Assembly (NCBI GenBank): GCA_046704385.1
Contig: JBJKSB010000022.1
Span: 15,682 to 79,681 of the forward strand
Length of the DNA stretch: 64,000 nt
Reading direction: 5' to 3'
From: GH45 sp046704385
Lineage (GTDB): Bacteria; Bacteroidota; Bacteroidia; Bacteroidales; SZUA-534
The first letter of the stretch is position 1. The number at the start of each line of letters is the position of its first letter. The notes beneath the pieces are model-generated. The model had not been told where the DNA came from. It worked only from the letters and a program-made list of their open reading frames with translations, and made no database searches. Shown piece after piece: positions 8,261 to 17,952 of this stretch. The translations under genes were made by a program, and so were the position numbers.

Positions 8261-10621
8261 CTAATACCGCTGGGGGACATTGTCGAAATCATTTGTGCGA
8301 TTTGTACTTTCTCTCTTTGATCCAATACTAAACTGATAACTTAACCTAAACCAAACAGGGAATACAGGAACTTGAAGAATACCTTTATACACACTGATAA
8401 AATCCGGTGTTATTATTTCGGAGCCCTGATAAACCATCGACTTTTTAAATGGAATAGCACTGACCATACCGACCTTTAACTTTTGTTTAAAAGTTTTTTC
8501 GAAGGTTATCATGTATAAAGCATCGCTAAATGCATTACCCAGAATGTAGTTTTTTGGTGTGGCATACCGAAACAAAACAGAAAGTGCAAAATCTCTTTTA
8601 AAAGATAATAAAGCAGAAAGTCCTGTTTCAAATCCGGGCATAGTTCTGTTCTCAATCCTGTACTCTTTAGCCATATCATTCCCGCTTGTAATCAACTGAT
8701 AAACCTGCAAGTAGGGATTAAAAGTTAATATACCAAACTTTATTGTACCTGAAAGTTGCAAACCGTATTGATAAACAGTACCCAAATTGAAGCGATGAAT
8801 TTCAAAGGCCCCGGTATCATTAACAAATACAAGATTACTTATGGCTGAAGATGTTTTGGTATAAAATAAACGCGATGAAATATAATTGCCATGAAACTGA
8901 ATTGTATGTTCCAGAAATATCTTGCTCATTAATTCAGGTTCCAGCCCGGGATTCCCCTTATTAATAGTATAAGGGTCACTTATACTGGTAGTGGGTTCCA
9001 ACTGATAAATATCAGGCCGGTTTATCAAACTACTGTAGTTGAGTTTTATATTTTGATTCTTTGTAAGCGAATAGAAAACCGACAGATAAGGTAACCCGTT
9101 GACAAACAGCTTATCAGTATCATTCGATTCCATTTTAGATTCCTCAAATCGTATTCCGGCACCTGCCTTAAATTTCACCATCTGAAAACCCAGTGTTCCA
9201 TAACCTGCAAATAATATTTCATGACGGAAAAATTCTTCCAAATGCCTGTCATACATGGTTTGATTCATAACTTTAAAGCCTGAACTATAGGTCCAACGAT
9301 CACCCAGATAGGAGGTAAAATCAGTCTTAATACTCAAAGCCTGTTGGTTCGGATAGCTTAAATTAGTCTGTAATAGTTGCTGGTCGTTACGGGCATCGGT
9401 GTATGTTATTCTATTTTCTGATTTAAGATTAAACTGGCTGATATCGAATGATATTTCCCGGCCTAAACTATCGAATTTATGTTTATAATAAAAAGAGTAT
9501 GTGTAACATACATTTTTATCTGTCTCATCCCGGTAGGTATCCCATTCCGGTACCGTATCGCCCCTGGTTATTGTTACCGAACGGCCATCCTGTTCATGTG
9601 AGTATGGATTGTAATAGGTATACAGATTGATGAGATTTTTCTTGTTCAAAGAATAGTCAAGGCCAAAATGAAAGCGGTGCGAACCATAGGTTTGTTTCAC
9701 ATATTGATTGGAAAGTAACGTTTTTTGCTCACCATTGGTCCAAATATCACGAACCAGACTTTCGTTCAGTTTTTCCCTGTCCATTTCTCCGTTGTACGAA
9801 GCATATACATTCAGATTTTTAAAGCCATAGTTTAAGTTATAGGCTGGAAAAATGTATACAAATTTTTTCGTTGAAGGGATCTCTGCCAACATATACCCGT
9901 TAAATCCCGACTTGTTGTCTTTTTTAAGAATAATATTGATGGCTCCTTTAATATTACCGTCCATATTGGCTAAGGGTGTTGTAATTATTTCAACTTTCTG
10001 CATCCGTTTAGGATTTAACTGGCTTACATAATTTGCATCGCGCTGAATTCCATCAACAAAAATCAGAATATCGCTACTACCTTCCAGGGAAATATTTTGC
10101 CTGAAATCCATCTGGATGCCCGGGATTAGCTTTAGAATATCCATTCCGGTGGTTGAAGCATCTGCCATTTTCTTTGTTACCAGGTAATCGGTATGGTTGT
10201 TTTGTGCTTTTACCCTGATACTGTTGGCAGTCACCAGTGCTTCATCCATAATATAGGTAGAATCGTTTAAAAACAAAGTTCCCAGGTTGGTACTGTTTGA
10301 GCCTAAAGTATTTATAGTTTTATAGAGCGACTTATAACCAATTGCCGAAATTTTGATATTATAACTTCCCCGGGCCGGCCCTGATAAACTGAAATGTCCG
10401 TTCAGGTCACTTATAGCGGCTGTCAAAAGGGTGGAATCAGAATGAGCATATAACCCAATAGTTGCAAAAAGTACTGGTTCATTGTTTTCTTCTGCTACAA
10501 TATTTCCCGTAATCAGGTTTTGCTGGCCAGTTGCGTCAAACGGATGAATAATATTAAGGATCATTATGAATGACAACAATCCTTTAATCATTTGGCAATT
10601 AATTTTAATCAGGCGATTCAT
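8261..10621 (-). CDS. Outer-membrane beta-barrel protein, TonB-receptor-like, with carboxypeptidase-regulatory N-domain
   Basis: 786 aa. A signal segment (to about residue 33) is followed by a CarboxypepD_reg-like domain (about 34-125: ITGNIVAEENNEPVLFATI). A plug-like region (about 130-230: VTKKMADASTTGMDILKLIPG, VDGIQRDANYVSQLNPKRMQ) and a barrel that fills the rest follow. This is the layout of the Bacteroidota 'outer membrane beta-barrel family' close to TonB-dependent receptors. A SusD partner is not adjacent. It lies downstream of a LytTR regulator on the same strand and between two xylanase paralogues. Ligand uptake (oligosaccharide or peptide) is inference only. Confidence 0.82.
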   Translation of the reverse strand: MNRLIKINCQMIKGLLSFIMILNIIHPFDATGQQNLITGNIVAEENNEPVLFATIGLYAHSDSTLLTAAISDLNGHFSLSGPARGSYNIKISAIGYKSLYKTINTLGSNSTNLGTLFLNDSTYIMDEALVTANSIRVKAQNNHTDYLVTKKMADASTTGMDILKLIPGIQMDFRQNISLEGSSDILIFVDGIQRDANYVSQLNPKRMQKVEIITTPLANMDGNIKGAINIILKKDNKSGFNGYMLAEIPSTKKFVYIFPAYNLNYGFKNLNVYASYNGEMDREKLNESLVRDIWTNGEQKTLLSNQYVKQTYGSHRFHFGLDYSLNKKNLINLYTYYNPYSHEQDGRSVTITRGDTVPEWDTYRDETDKNVCYTYSFYYKHKFDSLGREISFDISQFNLKSENRITYTDARNDQQLLQTNLSYPNQQALSIKTDFTSYLGDRWTYSSGFKVMNQTMYDRHLEEFFRHEILFAGYGTLGFQMVKFKAGAGIRFEESKMESNDTDKLFVNGLPYLSVFYSLTKNQNIKLNYSSLINRPDIYQLEPTTSISDPYTINKGNPGLEPELMSKIFLEHTIQFHGNYISSRLFYTKTSSAISNLVFVNDTGAFEIHRFNLGTVYQYGLQLSGTIKFGILTFNPYLQVYQLITSGNDMAKEYRIENRTMPGFETGLSALLSFKRDFALSVLFRYATPKNYILGNAFSDALYMITFEKTFKQKLKVGMVSAIPFKKSMVYQGSEIITPDFISVYKGILQVPVFPVWFRLSYQFSIGSKRESTNRTNDFDNVPQRY

Positions 10622-10776
10622 ACAGTAAAAGTTTTAAAATTTTACTGTAAAGTGAAGGATTATCCTTGCGGTAAGCAATTATCTGGGCTATACAGCAAGG
10701 TTTTGTTTCGGGATGTAAAAGTTTATCGATTTGGATTTTAAATCTGGGACAAAATGTATTTTTCTGGTATGAATGG

Positions 10777-11628
10777 TTAATGATATTGTTTTACAATTTG
10801 CATGAAATTGACCGAATTTTGCCTCGAAACTGGGATTTCATTTTCAGCTCCGGTCAATTTTATCTTGTACCCCCAGGTATTGCCCTTAATGGATTTGATA
10901 CAATGTAAATTCACCATGAAAGCCCGGTGTACCTTCTTTAAATAGGGATATTCTGATAAATGTTGTTCTATATTATTCATGGTGTTACGAACGGTTAATT
11001 TTTTAGCCACACCCTTCTCTATCATATAAAATATAACATAATTACCCTGTGACTCAATATATTGGATATTCTTAGGAAATAAACTTACCTCTTCTTTTTT
11101 AAGCTGTGAAGGTATTTCTATAAAATCTGCTGTGTCTTCCTCGGTTTGAGAATTAACATTGGGTGAAAAGACTTGCGAAATATCCGTAACAAAAAGGTGA
11201 CGATAATTACTTAAAGTGAAAAACGAAAAAGGTACCAATCCAACAAGAATACCAATTAAGAATGAACTGACAAAAGTACTTAAATTCCATCGGTCAGAAG
11301 GTTCCTCCATGATAAACCCTGAAAAATATACACTGATTCCCATTCCAGCCAATAAAATCAATATCGAAGTAATCTCTTTCAAAAAGGTCCAATGGCTTTT
11401 TTTTGATTTAAATTTAATTATACTTGCCAACAACACAACCGGCACTGCCATTAACAAGCTATAAACCAACATAGTAAATCCGAAACTGAATGTTCGTGCA
11501 GGATGTACATTAAAAGGCCGGTAAGTAACAATAAAAATAAAGTTTAACAGCAAAATTATAGCTGAACCGGTAATTGGTTTTCGAATCACATAATTCTGCG
11601 GGTATTTTTTTGTCAGAAAATTGATCAT
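10777..11628 (-). CDS. Membrane-anchored LytTR-family transcriptional regulator
   Basis: 283 aa. About four membrane helices occupy residues 20-145 (AIILLLNFIFIVTYRPF; FTMLVYSLLMAVPVVLLASI; and two more). A LytTR DNA-binding domain occupies about 175-283, recognisable from NIQYIESQGNYVIFYM, LKKVHRAFMVNLHCI and the final EIPVSRQ. It has no receiver domain, so it is a one-component membrane regulator. It is encoded upstream of, and probably co-oriented with, the barrel protein at 8261-10621, which it may control; LytTR proteins usually bind pairs of direct repeats. The signal it senses is unknown. Confidence 0.85.
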   Translation of the reverse strand: MINFLTKKYPQNYVIRKPITGSAIILLLNFIFIVTYRPFNVHPARTFSFGFTMLVYSLLMAVPVVLLASIIKFKSKKSHWTFLKEITSILILLAGMGISVYFSGFIMEEPSDRWNLSTFVSSFLIGILVGLVPFSFFTLSNYRHLFVTDISQVFSPNVNSQTEEDTADFIEIPSQLKKEEVSLFPKNIQYIESQGNYVIFYMIEKGVAKKLTVRNTMNNIEQHLSEYPYLKKVHRAFMVNLHCIKSIKGNTWGYKIKLTGAENEIPVSRQNSVNFMQIVKQYH

Positions 11629-11688
11629 ATCCTTTCGTCACTACATTATACAATGGTATGCTAAAAACCGTATCTGACCTGGGATAAA

Positions 11689-12441
11689 TTATTTTTCCTG
11701 AACCGAATCTTTAGCTACCGTCACATTCAATGATTTAAATTCAAAAGTACCACTGCTGTGATACCCTTCAACCACAAACGAAACTTCATACATGTTACCC
11801 ATTTCCATTCCTAGTGACTCCCATTTTTTAAAATGATCTGAAATATTAATAGTCCCGCTGTCCCGGGTATCCCTTCGGATACTAAAATACTGCTCAAAAG
11901 TTGTGTTACCTTTAATGGAAGGTTGGTTAACCCTGGTGTTTTCATAAACATCATAGATACTACCATCCACTTCAATAGTACCTTTGCTTACTGCCCCCTT
12001 AGCCATGGAAGGAATCCAGTTGCGCCAGTCTTCAACAATATAATATTCTCTTAATGGATTAACAGTCCAGCCGTATATTGCCAGATACGAATTTCCTGAT
12101 GCCTTTGACGGATTATAATTGCAATCGTAAGTTGCAGAAAAGTTGCCAATTTCCTGGTGCTTTTGAGTTTCATCATAACCCAATCCACGACGGGCCAGGT
12201 AATTCTCAACATCATTCCACTCGCCGCTAAATAATGCGCCATTCCCAATTGTCATACACGCCGTCCCTTTTGCATCCTGATTCCACAGCTCATAACGATA
12301 GCCATCCTGTTCCCCTGCGTACTGAGAGGTGCCAGGCTTGGTACAAAACGTTTGTGAATATATGTTGGGAATATTAATCACTAATATAACCAATGTTACA
12401 CTAAGGGTAACTATTGTATTATTAATACTGCTCTTTTTCAT
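11689..12441 (-). CDS. GH11 endo-1,4-beta-xylanase without sorting tail
   Basis: 250 aa, collinear with the first 240 residues of the GH11 enzyme at 6944-7942. It keeps both catalytic glutamates: E132 in PLREYYI and E225 in VEGYHSSG. The signal peptide ends near NIYSQ. Unlike its paralogue it stops after the catalytic domain (LNVTVAKDSVQEK) and has no type IX tail, so it may stay periplasmic or leave by another route. The sulfatase at 12483-14084 ends 41 bp upstream on the same strand, suggesting co-transcription. The short segment before the ATG is shared with the paralogue, as expected from duplication. Confidence 0.93.
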   Translation of the reverse strand: MKKSSINNTIVTLSVTLVILVINIPNIYSQTFCTKPGTSQYAGEQDGYRYELWNQDAKGTACMTIGNGALFSGEWNDVENYLARRGLGYDETQKHQEIGNFSATYDCNYNPSKASGNSYLAIYGWTVNPLREYYIVEDWRNWIPSMAKGAVSKGTIEVDGSIYDVYENTRVNQPSIKGNTTFEQYFSIRRDTRDSGTINISDHFKKWESLGMEMGNMYEVSFVVEGYHSSGTFEFKSLNVTVAKDSVQEK

Positions 12442-12482
12442 AATGGTAGATATTTCATTTTCTTAATTTACAAATATAATTC

Positions 12483-14084
12483 TCATCTGCATTCATACTC
12501 TACTTTTTCACTATTTTTAAATCCGGCTCTGACTCCAATTACAGAAATAATATCGGATTTTTTAGTATGAATCGGCTTTGAATACAAAAACCAGTGATCG
12601 GCTGAATATCCTTTCCCATTGACCTGGTAAGCAAAGGAAACCCCTTTGGTATCACACTCAATTAAAACAGAGTCTCCTTGTTGCCTTAATTTGGGCACAC
12701 TTACAACCTGTTGAACTCCACTTGGGAAGAATAACTCCCGGTTTTCAGCTTCAGACAATTTCCATAAACCATTGTATTTATTGTCCCACTCATTGTAGGC
12801 ATTTCTAAGGCGATCAATATCCTTATTGTAAGTGGTATCGTGAATCAGGTTATGTACTTCATCCGGATCGTTAGTTACATCGTAAAACTCTTCCGCTTCG
12901 CGAGGCGCTTCAAACCATATTTTTTGTACATCGTTCAGACTATCATGTTCGTATAACTGGAGCATCCGTCTCATCATTGGCATTTGCAGCCGGTATTTAA
13001 CCGACAGGTAGGCTGGCTGTTCTGGCAGATAATTCCGGATATACCGGTACTTCGCTCCTCTGATATATCCCTGTTTATCAATTTGACCATCCATACGGTT
13101 CCTGGCTCCAAAAACATATTGGCACCTTTCCGTTTCATAATTCCCCAAAAACGCCTTGCCCTGCATATATGCCGGTGGTTTAATTCCGGCAAGCGAAAGT
13201 ATGGTTGCCGGAATATCTACGAACGAACAGAACCTATCTTCTACTTCTCCTTTTCTGTATCCATCAGGAAAACGAACCATTAACGGAACCAGCGTGCCGC
13301 TTTCCTTAACTGCTCTTTTCTGCCGGGGAAGCGGGCCACCGTTATCGGAATAAAAAATAATAATGGTATTATCCAGCAAACCTGCATCTTTCACCTGGTC
13401 AATCAGGTGCTGAACCTGTTTGTCCATCTCGAAAATATTGCTGTACATAACAGCTACGTCATGGCGAACTATAGAATCATCGGGGAAATACGATGGCAAT
13501 GGAACTTTTTGCGGATCAACAACCAAAGGCAACGAACCTCTTTCCCAGATTTGAGATTCGTGCGTTACGAAAAGATTGAAAATGGCGAAAAATGGTTTGC
13601 CATCAGGCCTGTGTTCCCATGTGGCCTTATTTCCGTTCTCATCCCACGCCGTTAATGGAGTTGCAAACTGATAATCCGTTTTGCTATTATTGGTACAGTA
13701 ATAACCAGCCTCGCGCATATATTCAGTATAGCATTTCTCTCCTTCAGGCAATACCACATCGTAAGGTTCAATTCCCGGTGGCATGCTTCCCCCGGTATTT
13801 CTCATATAGTTGGCTCCGATTGAAGTTGGGTACATACCAGTAATCAGCGCTGCCCGACTTGGAGCGCTAACCCCCACAGGTGTGTAAAAATGAGTGAATC
13901 GCACTCCTTCCGTGGCAAATCGGTCCAGGTTAGGTGATTTGGCTACCGGATCACCATAGCAGGAAAGGTACGGACTGATATCTTCACATACGATGCAAAG
14001 TATATTGGGTTTTTCCTGCGCATTACCAGGTCCAAACATTCCTGTCAGCAAAACAGAGCCTGGCAAATATTTGACAAATTTCAT
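12483..14084 (-). CDS. Ser-type family S1 sulfatase (secreted)
   Basis: Predicted to remove sulfate esters (or N-sulfate) from glycans. The chosen start at 14084 (MKFVKYLPG) gives a signal peptide; an ATG nine codons upstream is less likely. The first metal-ligand region is NILCIVCEDISPYLSCYGDP. The formylglycine signature is SAPSRAALITG, with Ser73 in place of Cys, so it needs an anSME-type radical SAM maturase, which is not in the window. IFYSDNGG supplies the second metal site. A DUF4976-like C-terminal part and a small beta domain follow. It shares the strand and neighbourhood with the second xylanase, suggesting attack on a decorated or sulfated glycan. Confidence 0.9.
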   Translation of the reverse strand: MKFVKYLPGSVLLTGMFGPGNAQEKPNILCIVCEDISPYLSCYGDPVAKSPNLDRFATEGVRFTHFYTPVGVSAPSRAALITGMYPTSIGANYMRNTGGSMPPGIEPYDVVLPEGEKCYTEYMREAGYYCTNNSKTDYQFATPLTAWDENGNKATWEHRPDGKPFFAIFNLFVTHESQIWERGSLPLVVDPQKVPLPSYFPDDSIVRHDVAVMYSNIFEMDKQVQHLIDQVKDAGLLDNTIIIFYSDNGGPLPRQKRAVKESGTLVPLMVRFPDGYRKGEVEDRFCSFVDIPATILSLAGIKPPAYMQGKAFLGNYETERCQYVFGARNRMDGQIDKQGYIRGAKYRYIRNYLPEQPAYLSVKYRLQMPMMRRMLQLYEHDSLNDVQKIWFEAPREAEEFYDVTNDPDEVHNLIHDTTYNKDIDRLRNAYNEWDNKYNGLWKLSEAENRELFFPSGVQQVVSVPKLRQQGDSVLIECDTKGVSFAYQVNGKGYSADHWFLYSKPIHTKKSDIISVIGVRAGFKNSEKVEYECR

Positions 14085-14194
14085 AGTGGTTGAGTTTGAA
14101 TAATGAAACAACTACTAAAGATAAAATAATTCCCAAATAATTTATCTAATTCCTTAAGTTTGCACCTGTTATTATTTCCAAATATTTTTACAAA

Positions 14195-15142
14195 ATGCAA
14201 AACAGGATCACCCAATTATTTAATATAAAGTACCCGGTTATCCAGGGCGGAATGATCTGGTGCAGCGGCTGGGAACTCGCCTCGGCAGTGAGCAACGCAG
14301 GAGGGCTGGGACTCTTGGGTTCCGGAAGTATGCATCCCGAAACCCTTCTGTTGCATATTCAAAAAACCCGCGAAGCCACAAAAAATCCCTTTGGAGTTAA
14401 TGTTCCTTTGTTGTATCCGGAAATTGATGAAATCATCAAAATTATTATTGATGAAAAAGTTCCGGTGGTGTTTACCAGTGCAGGCAATCCGGCTAAGTAC
14501 ACCACTTTTTTAAAAAAGGAAGGAATTAAAGTGGTTCATGTAATTGCCAATACCAAATTTGCTTTAAAATGTGTGGATGCCGGGGTGGATGCTATTGTGG
14601 CCGAAGGTTTTGAAGCCGGAGGGCATAATGGTCGCGAGGAAACTACTACCCTTTGTCTTATTCCACAAATTCGTAGAGCCGTTTCGATTCCATTGATTGC
14701 AGCAGGTGGAATTGGCTCCGGACAGGCCATGGCAGCCGCAATAGCTTTGGGAGCTGAAGGAGTACAAATAGGAAGTTTGTTCGCAGCCTCAACGGAATCA
14801 TCTGCCAGTGAAGCTTTTAAACAGGAAATTATAAAGTCGAAGGAAGGTGATACCAAACTTACCTTAAAAAAACTGGCACCGGTACGCTTATTAAACAACC
14901 CTTTTTATCAAAGTGTGGAAAATCTAGAAAATACAGGCGCTCCCGCTGAAGAATTCGTTAATTTGCTGGGCAAAGGCCGTGCTAAAAAAGGCATATTCGA
15001 AGGCGATCTGGTGGAAGGTGAACTGGAAATCGGACAGGTTTCCGCTCTTGTGGACAAAATTCGACCCGTATCGGAAATTATGAAAACTATTATTACTGAT
15101 TTTAATGATACCATAGCAAACCTTAGTGAACTTAAATTGTAA
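14195..15142 (+). CDS. Nitronate monooxygenase/FabK-like FMN oxidoreductase
   Basis: 315-aa TIM-barrel flavoprotein. It starts KYPVIQGGMIWCSG, followed by GGLGLLGSGSM, the VAEGFEAGGHNG loop with the His typical of nitronate monooxygenases and FabK, IPLIAAGGIGSG and GAEGVQIGSLFAA (FMN phosphate binding). Either oxidation of alkyl nitronates or enoyl-ACP reduction fits this superfamily; the motifs do not decide between them. It diverges from the sulfatase and precedes the M16 peptidase genes by 126 bp, so it may or may not share their promoter. Confidence 0.82.
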   Translation: MQNRITQLFNIKYPVIQGGMIWCSGWELASAVSNAGGLGLLGSGSMHPETLLLHIQKTREATKNPFGVNVPLLYPEIDEIIKIIIDEKVPVVFTSAGNPAKYTTFLKKEGIKVVHVIANTKFALKCVDAGVDAIVAEGFEAGGHNGREETTTLCLIPQIRRAVSIPLIAAGGIGSGQAMAAAIALGAEGVQIGSLFAASTESSASEAFKQEIIKSKEGDTKLTLKKLAPVRLLNNPFYQSVENLENTGAPAEEFVNLLGKGRAKKGIFEGDLVEGELEIGQVSALVDKIRPVSEIMKTIITDFNDTIANLSELKL

Positions 15143-15210
15143 TAAACTGATAAATTATTTGAAGAATGAGAGTTAAATATTTATTACCTACAGTTTATTA
15201 TGACCCGGAT

Positions 15211-15262
15211 TACTGTTCACTGATTACTGTTTACTGTTTACTGTTTACTGTTTACTGACTAC
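15211..15262. repeat. 7-bp tandem repeat (TACTGTT)n before an M16 peptidase gene
   Basis: Seven consecutive heptamers: TACTGTT, CACTGAT, four TACTGTT units, then TACTGAC and a partial TAC. The array ends six bases before the ATG of the peptidase at 15269, so it occupies the translation initiation region and part of the leader. It looks like a slippage-prone VNTR. Confidence 0.85.
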
Positions 15263-15268
15263 TAAAAA

Positions 15269-16507
15269 ATGATCCAATTCGACAAATTCACACTACCAAA
15301 CGGCCTCAGGGTAATTGTCCATCATGATAATTCAACCCCTGTAGTAGCTTTTAATATGCTGTACAATGTGGGTGCTCGCGATGAAAATCCAGGCAAAACA
15401 GGTTTCGCCCATCTGTTTGAACACCTTATGTTTGAGGGTTCCAAAAATATACCTCATTTTGATGAGCCGCTGCAAAAAGCCGGAGGTGAAAACAACGCCT
15501 TTACCAATAATAATATTACTAACTATTATATTACGTTGCCCAAGGACAATCTCGAAACGGCTTTCTGGCTGGAATCTGATCGCATGCTTGAGCTGGCGCT
15601 GACACAGGAAAAGCTTGAGATTCAAAAAAAGGTGGTCATTGAAGAATTCAAACAGCGCTACCTGAACCAGCCTTATGGCGACTGGAATTTGTTGCTTCGT
15701 CCGCTGGCCTATAAAAAACACCCATATAGCTGGCCCACCATTGGTAAGGAAATTTCGCATATAGAAAATGCTACACTGCAGGAAGTCACCGATTTCTTTT
15801 ACAAATATTACGCCCCGAACAATGCCATTCTGGTGGTTGCAGGAAATGTTACCACAGATGAAATAAAAGCTCTGGCTGAAAAATGGTTTGGCGATATTCC
15901 CAATCGCGTGGTTCCTGAGCGTAATCTCCCGATTGAACCTAAGCAATTGGAATACCGATTACAGGAAGTGGAACGAAATGTCCCTCTGAATACCATTTAC
16001 CAAGCCTACCACATGTGTGGCCGTACAAGTCCTGATTATTATGCTACCGATCTTATCTCTGATTTACTCAGCAATGGAAAATCGGCCCGTTTAAACCAGC
16101 GACTGGTAAAAGAAAAGAAATTGTTCAGCCAGATAAACGCATACATCACAGGAGATGATGATCCGGGATTATTCCTGGTTACCGGAAACCTCAACCAGGG
16201 AGTATCATTCGATGAAGGGAAACAAGCCATTCGGGAAGAATTGGAAAAAATAATAAATAATCCGCCTGAGAAAAATGAACTGGCCAAGGTTCAGAATAAA
16301 GTTGAGGCTACCCTCATATTCTCTGAACTTAATATACTTAATAAAGCCATGAACCTGGCCTACTTTGAATTACTGGGCAATGCTGAAATGATAAACTCTG
16401 AGGCGGAAAATTATCAAAAGGTAACTCCGGAAGATATTCAAAGGGTTGCCCGTGAATTATTTGCTATCGAGAATTGCTCCGAATTGTTATACCATGCAAA
16501 AAAATAA
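15269..16507 (+). CDS. M16 family zinc metallopeptidase, catalytic subunit
   Basis: 412 aa, similar to mitochondrial processing peptidase and PqqL-like proteins. The inverted zinc motif HLFEH lies in GFAHLFEHLMFEGS, near residues 49-53, with the distal Glu about 75 residues further on in the EEFKQRY region. No signal peptide is visible, so it is probably cytoplasmic. The next gene encodes the paralogous partner subunit and starts 1 bp after this stop, a common heterodimeric arrangement. The upstream 7-bp tandem repeat lies where a ribosome binding site is expected. Confidence 0.9.
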   Translation: MIQFDKFTLPNGLRVIVHHDNSTPVVAFNMLYNVGARDENPGKTGFAHLFEHLMFEGSKNIPHFDEPLQKAGGENNAFTNNNITNYYITLPKDNLETAFWLESDRMLELALTQEKLEIQKKVVIEEFKQRYLNQPYGDWNLLLRPLAYKKHPYSWPTIGKEISHIENATLQEVTDFFYKYYAPNNAILVVAGNVTTDEIKALAEKWFGDIPNRVVPERNLPIEPKQLEYRLQEVERNVPLNTIYQAYHMCGRTSPDYYATDLISDLLSNGKSARLNQRLVKEKKLFSQINAYITGDDDPGLFLVTGNLNQGVSFDEGKQAIREELEKIINNPPEKNELAKVQNKVEATLIFSELNILNKAMNLAYFELLGNAEMINSEAENYQKVTPEDIQRVARELFAIENCSELLYHAKK

Positions 16508-16508
16508 T

Positions 16509-17792
16509 ATGACACTGAACCGAACTCAACATCCGCCCTATCATAAAATTGAACATATTGATTTCCCTATTGTACAGAAAATCAGCCTCGATAATGGCCT
16601 ACCCATTTATATTTTGAAAGGTGGTTCTCAACCTGTGCTGAAACTTGATGTAATGGTGAATGCCGGAGCCATGTTTACAAACAAAAAACTGGTTTCACCC
16701 CTGGCAAGCCTTATGTTGAATGAGGGAACCAAAAGTAAAACCGCGCATGAGATTGCCGAAATATTCGATTTTTACGGAGCTTATTTTCAACCTATTGTTG
16801 AAAAAGATATAGCTTTTTGTGGACTGGTTTCGCTAAACCGCCATTTTGAAAAAACACTGCCATTGTTCACGGAAGTTTTGACCGAAAGTAATTTTCCAGA
16901 AAAAGAAGCAGCAACACTCATTGAGCGACGGAGACAAAATTATTTGGTAGAACGGGAAAAAACATCGTTTTTGGCCCGTGAACTATTCCATCAGCAATTG
17001 TTTGGGGCTGAACATCCTTACGGATTAATAACCGTTGAGGAAGAATATAACCAGACCAAGGTTGGCGATTTATTCGATTTTTATAAAAAACATTATCAAC
17101 CTGGAAATTTTACCCTGTTACTTTCCGGGCATGTTACTAATGAAGCCATAAGCCTCATAAACAAGTATTTTGGTAATTTGCCTTCAGATGCGGCTAATCC
17201 GGTACCGAAAATAGAACCCGAACTGGGAATTACTTCTGAACCGATAATTTCAATTAAGGAAAATGCCGTACAATCAAGCATTCGCATGGGTTTATTGACT
17301 ATTAACAAAACCCATAAGGATTACCTGGGATTGAAGATCCTGGTTACCATTCTGGGTGGTTATTTCGGTTCACGGTTAATGAAAAACATCCGTGAGGATA
17401 AAGGTTATACATATGGAATTCATTCCATGCTGGTATCCTTACATAATGCCGGTTATATGGGGATTGCGGCCGATGTAAAAGCAGAACATACCCGAGATGC
17501 CATTGGTGAAATTCGTAAGGAAATGGAAAAATTAAAAGTCAACGAAATATCGATGCAGGAATTACAACTCGTACAAAATTACATGATGGGCGAAATGCTG
17601 CAAATGTTCGACGGACCTTTTGCCACCTCCGATACCTTTAAGTCAATGTTGCAATACAATATAGGAATGGAATATTTCGAAAAAATGAAACAAACCATTT
17701 TAGGAATTACTCCCCATGAACTCCAAATCCTGGCTCAAAATTACTTTGATGCCGATAAGTTAATAACTGCGGTCGCTGGGAAATTCGAGTAA
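16509..17792 (+). CDS. M16 family peptidase-like protein, non-catalytic partner
   Basis: About 427 aa from the ATG at 16509 (MTLNRTQHPP). In-frame ATG at 16494 and TTG at 16446 would overlap the preceding gene and are less likely. The N-terminal half lacks HxxEH; the equivalent stretch is LASLMLNEGTKSKTAHEIAE. The C-terminal half keeps the RxxxY-type substrate-binding region (SRLMKNIREDKGYTYGIHS). Such a protein normally pairs with the catalytic subunit encoded just upstream, one providing zinc and the other the Arg/Tyr pair. It ends the operon; a 707-bp gene-free stretch follows. Confidence 0.88.
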   Translation: MTLNRTQHPPYHKIEHIDFPIVQKISLDNGLPIYILKGGSQPVLKLDVMVNAGAMFTNKKLVSPLASLMLNEGTKSKTAHEIAEIFDFYGAYFQPIVEKDIAFCGLVSLNRHFEKTLPLFTEVLTESNFPEKEAATLIERRRQNYLVEREKTSFLARELFHQQLFGAEHPYGLITVEEEYNQTKVGDLFDFYKKHYQPGNFTLLLSGHVTNEAISLINKYFGNLPSDAANPVPKIEPELGITSEPIISIKENAVQSSIRMGLLTINKTHKDYLGLKILVTILGGYFGSRLMKNIREDKGYTYGIHSMLVSLHNAGYMGIAADVKAEHTRDAIGEIRKEMEKLKVNEISMQELQLVQNYMMGEMLQMFDGPFATSDTFKSMLQYNIGMEYFEKMKQTILGITPHELQILAQNYFDADKLITAVAGKFE

Positions 17793-17952
17793 AATAATCT
17801 AATTTTTCGGGCGTTTATGTTTTGTTAGAATAATAAAAAGTTCGCCTTTGGAGGAAATTGGACACGAAAATCAAATTCAGTGCAGGCTGCTAGGACAAGG
17901 GTTAAATGACATTTAATGAATAACGCAGGCCATTCCGATAATGCAAGGCATG

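Noticed and set aside
15211..15262. Heptamer array as direct regulator-binding repeats
   Set aside because: Perfect head-to-tail 7-bp units abutting the ATG look like slippage; no 10-11 bp periodicity and no regulator nearby.
15332..15946. 204-residue open frame opposite the M16 peptidase
   Set aside because: Antisense shadow of a well-supported zinc peptidase; no start context or motif.
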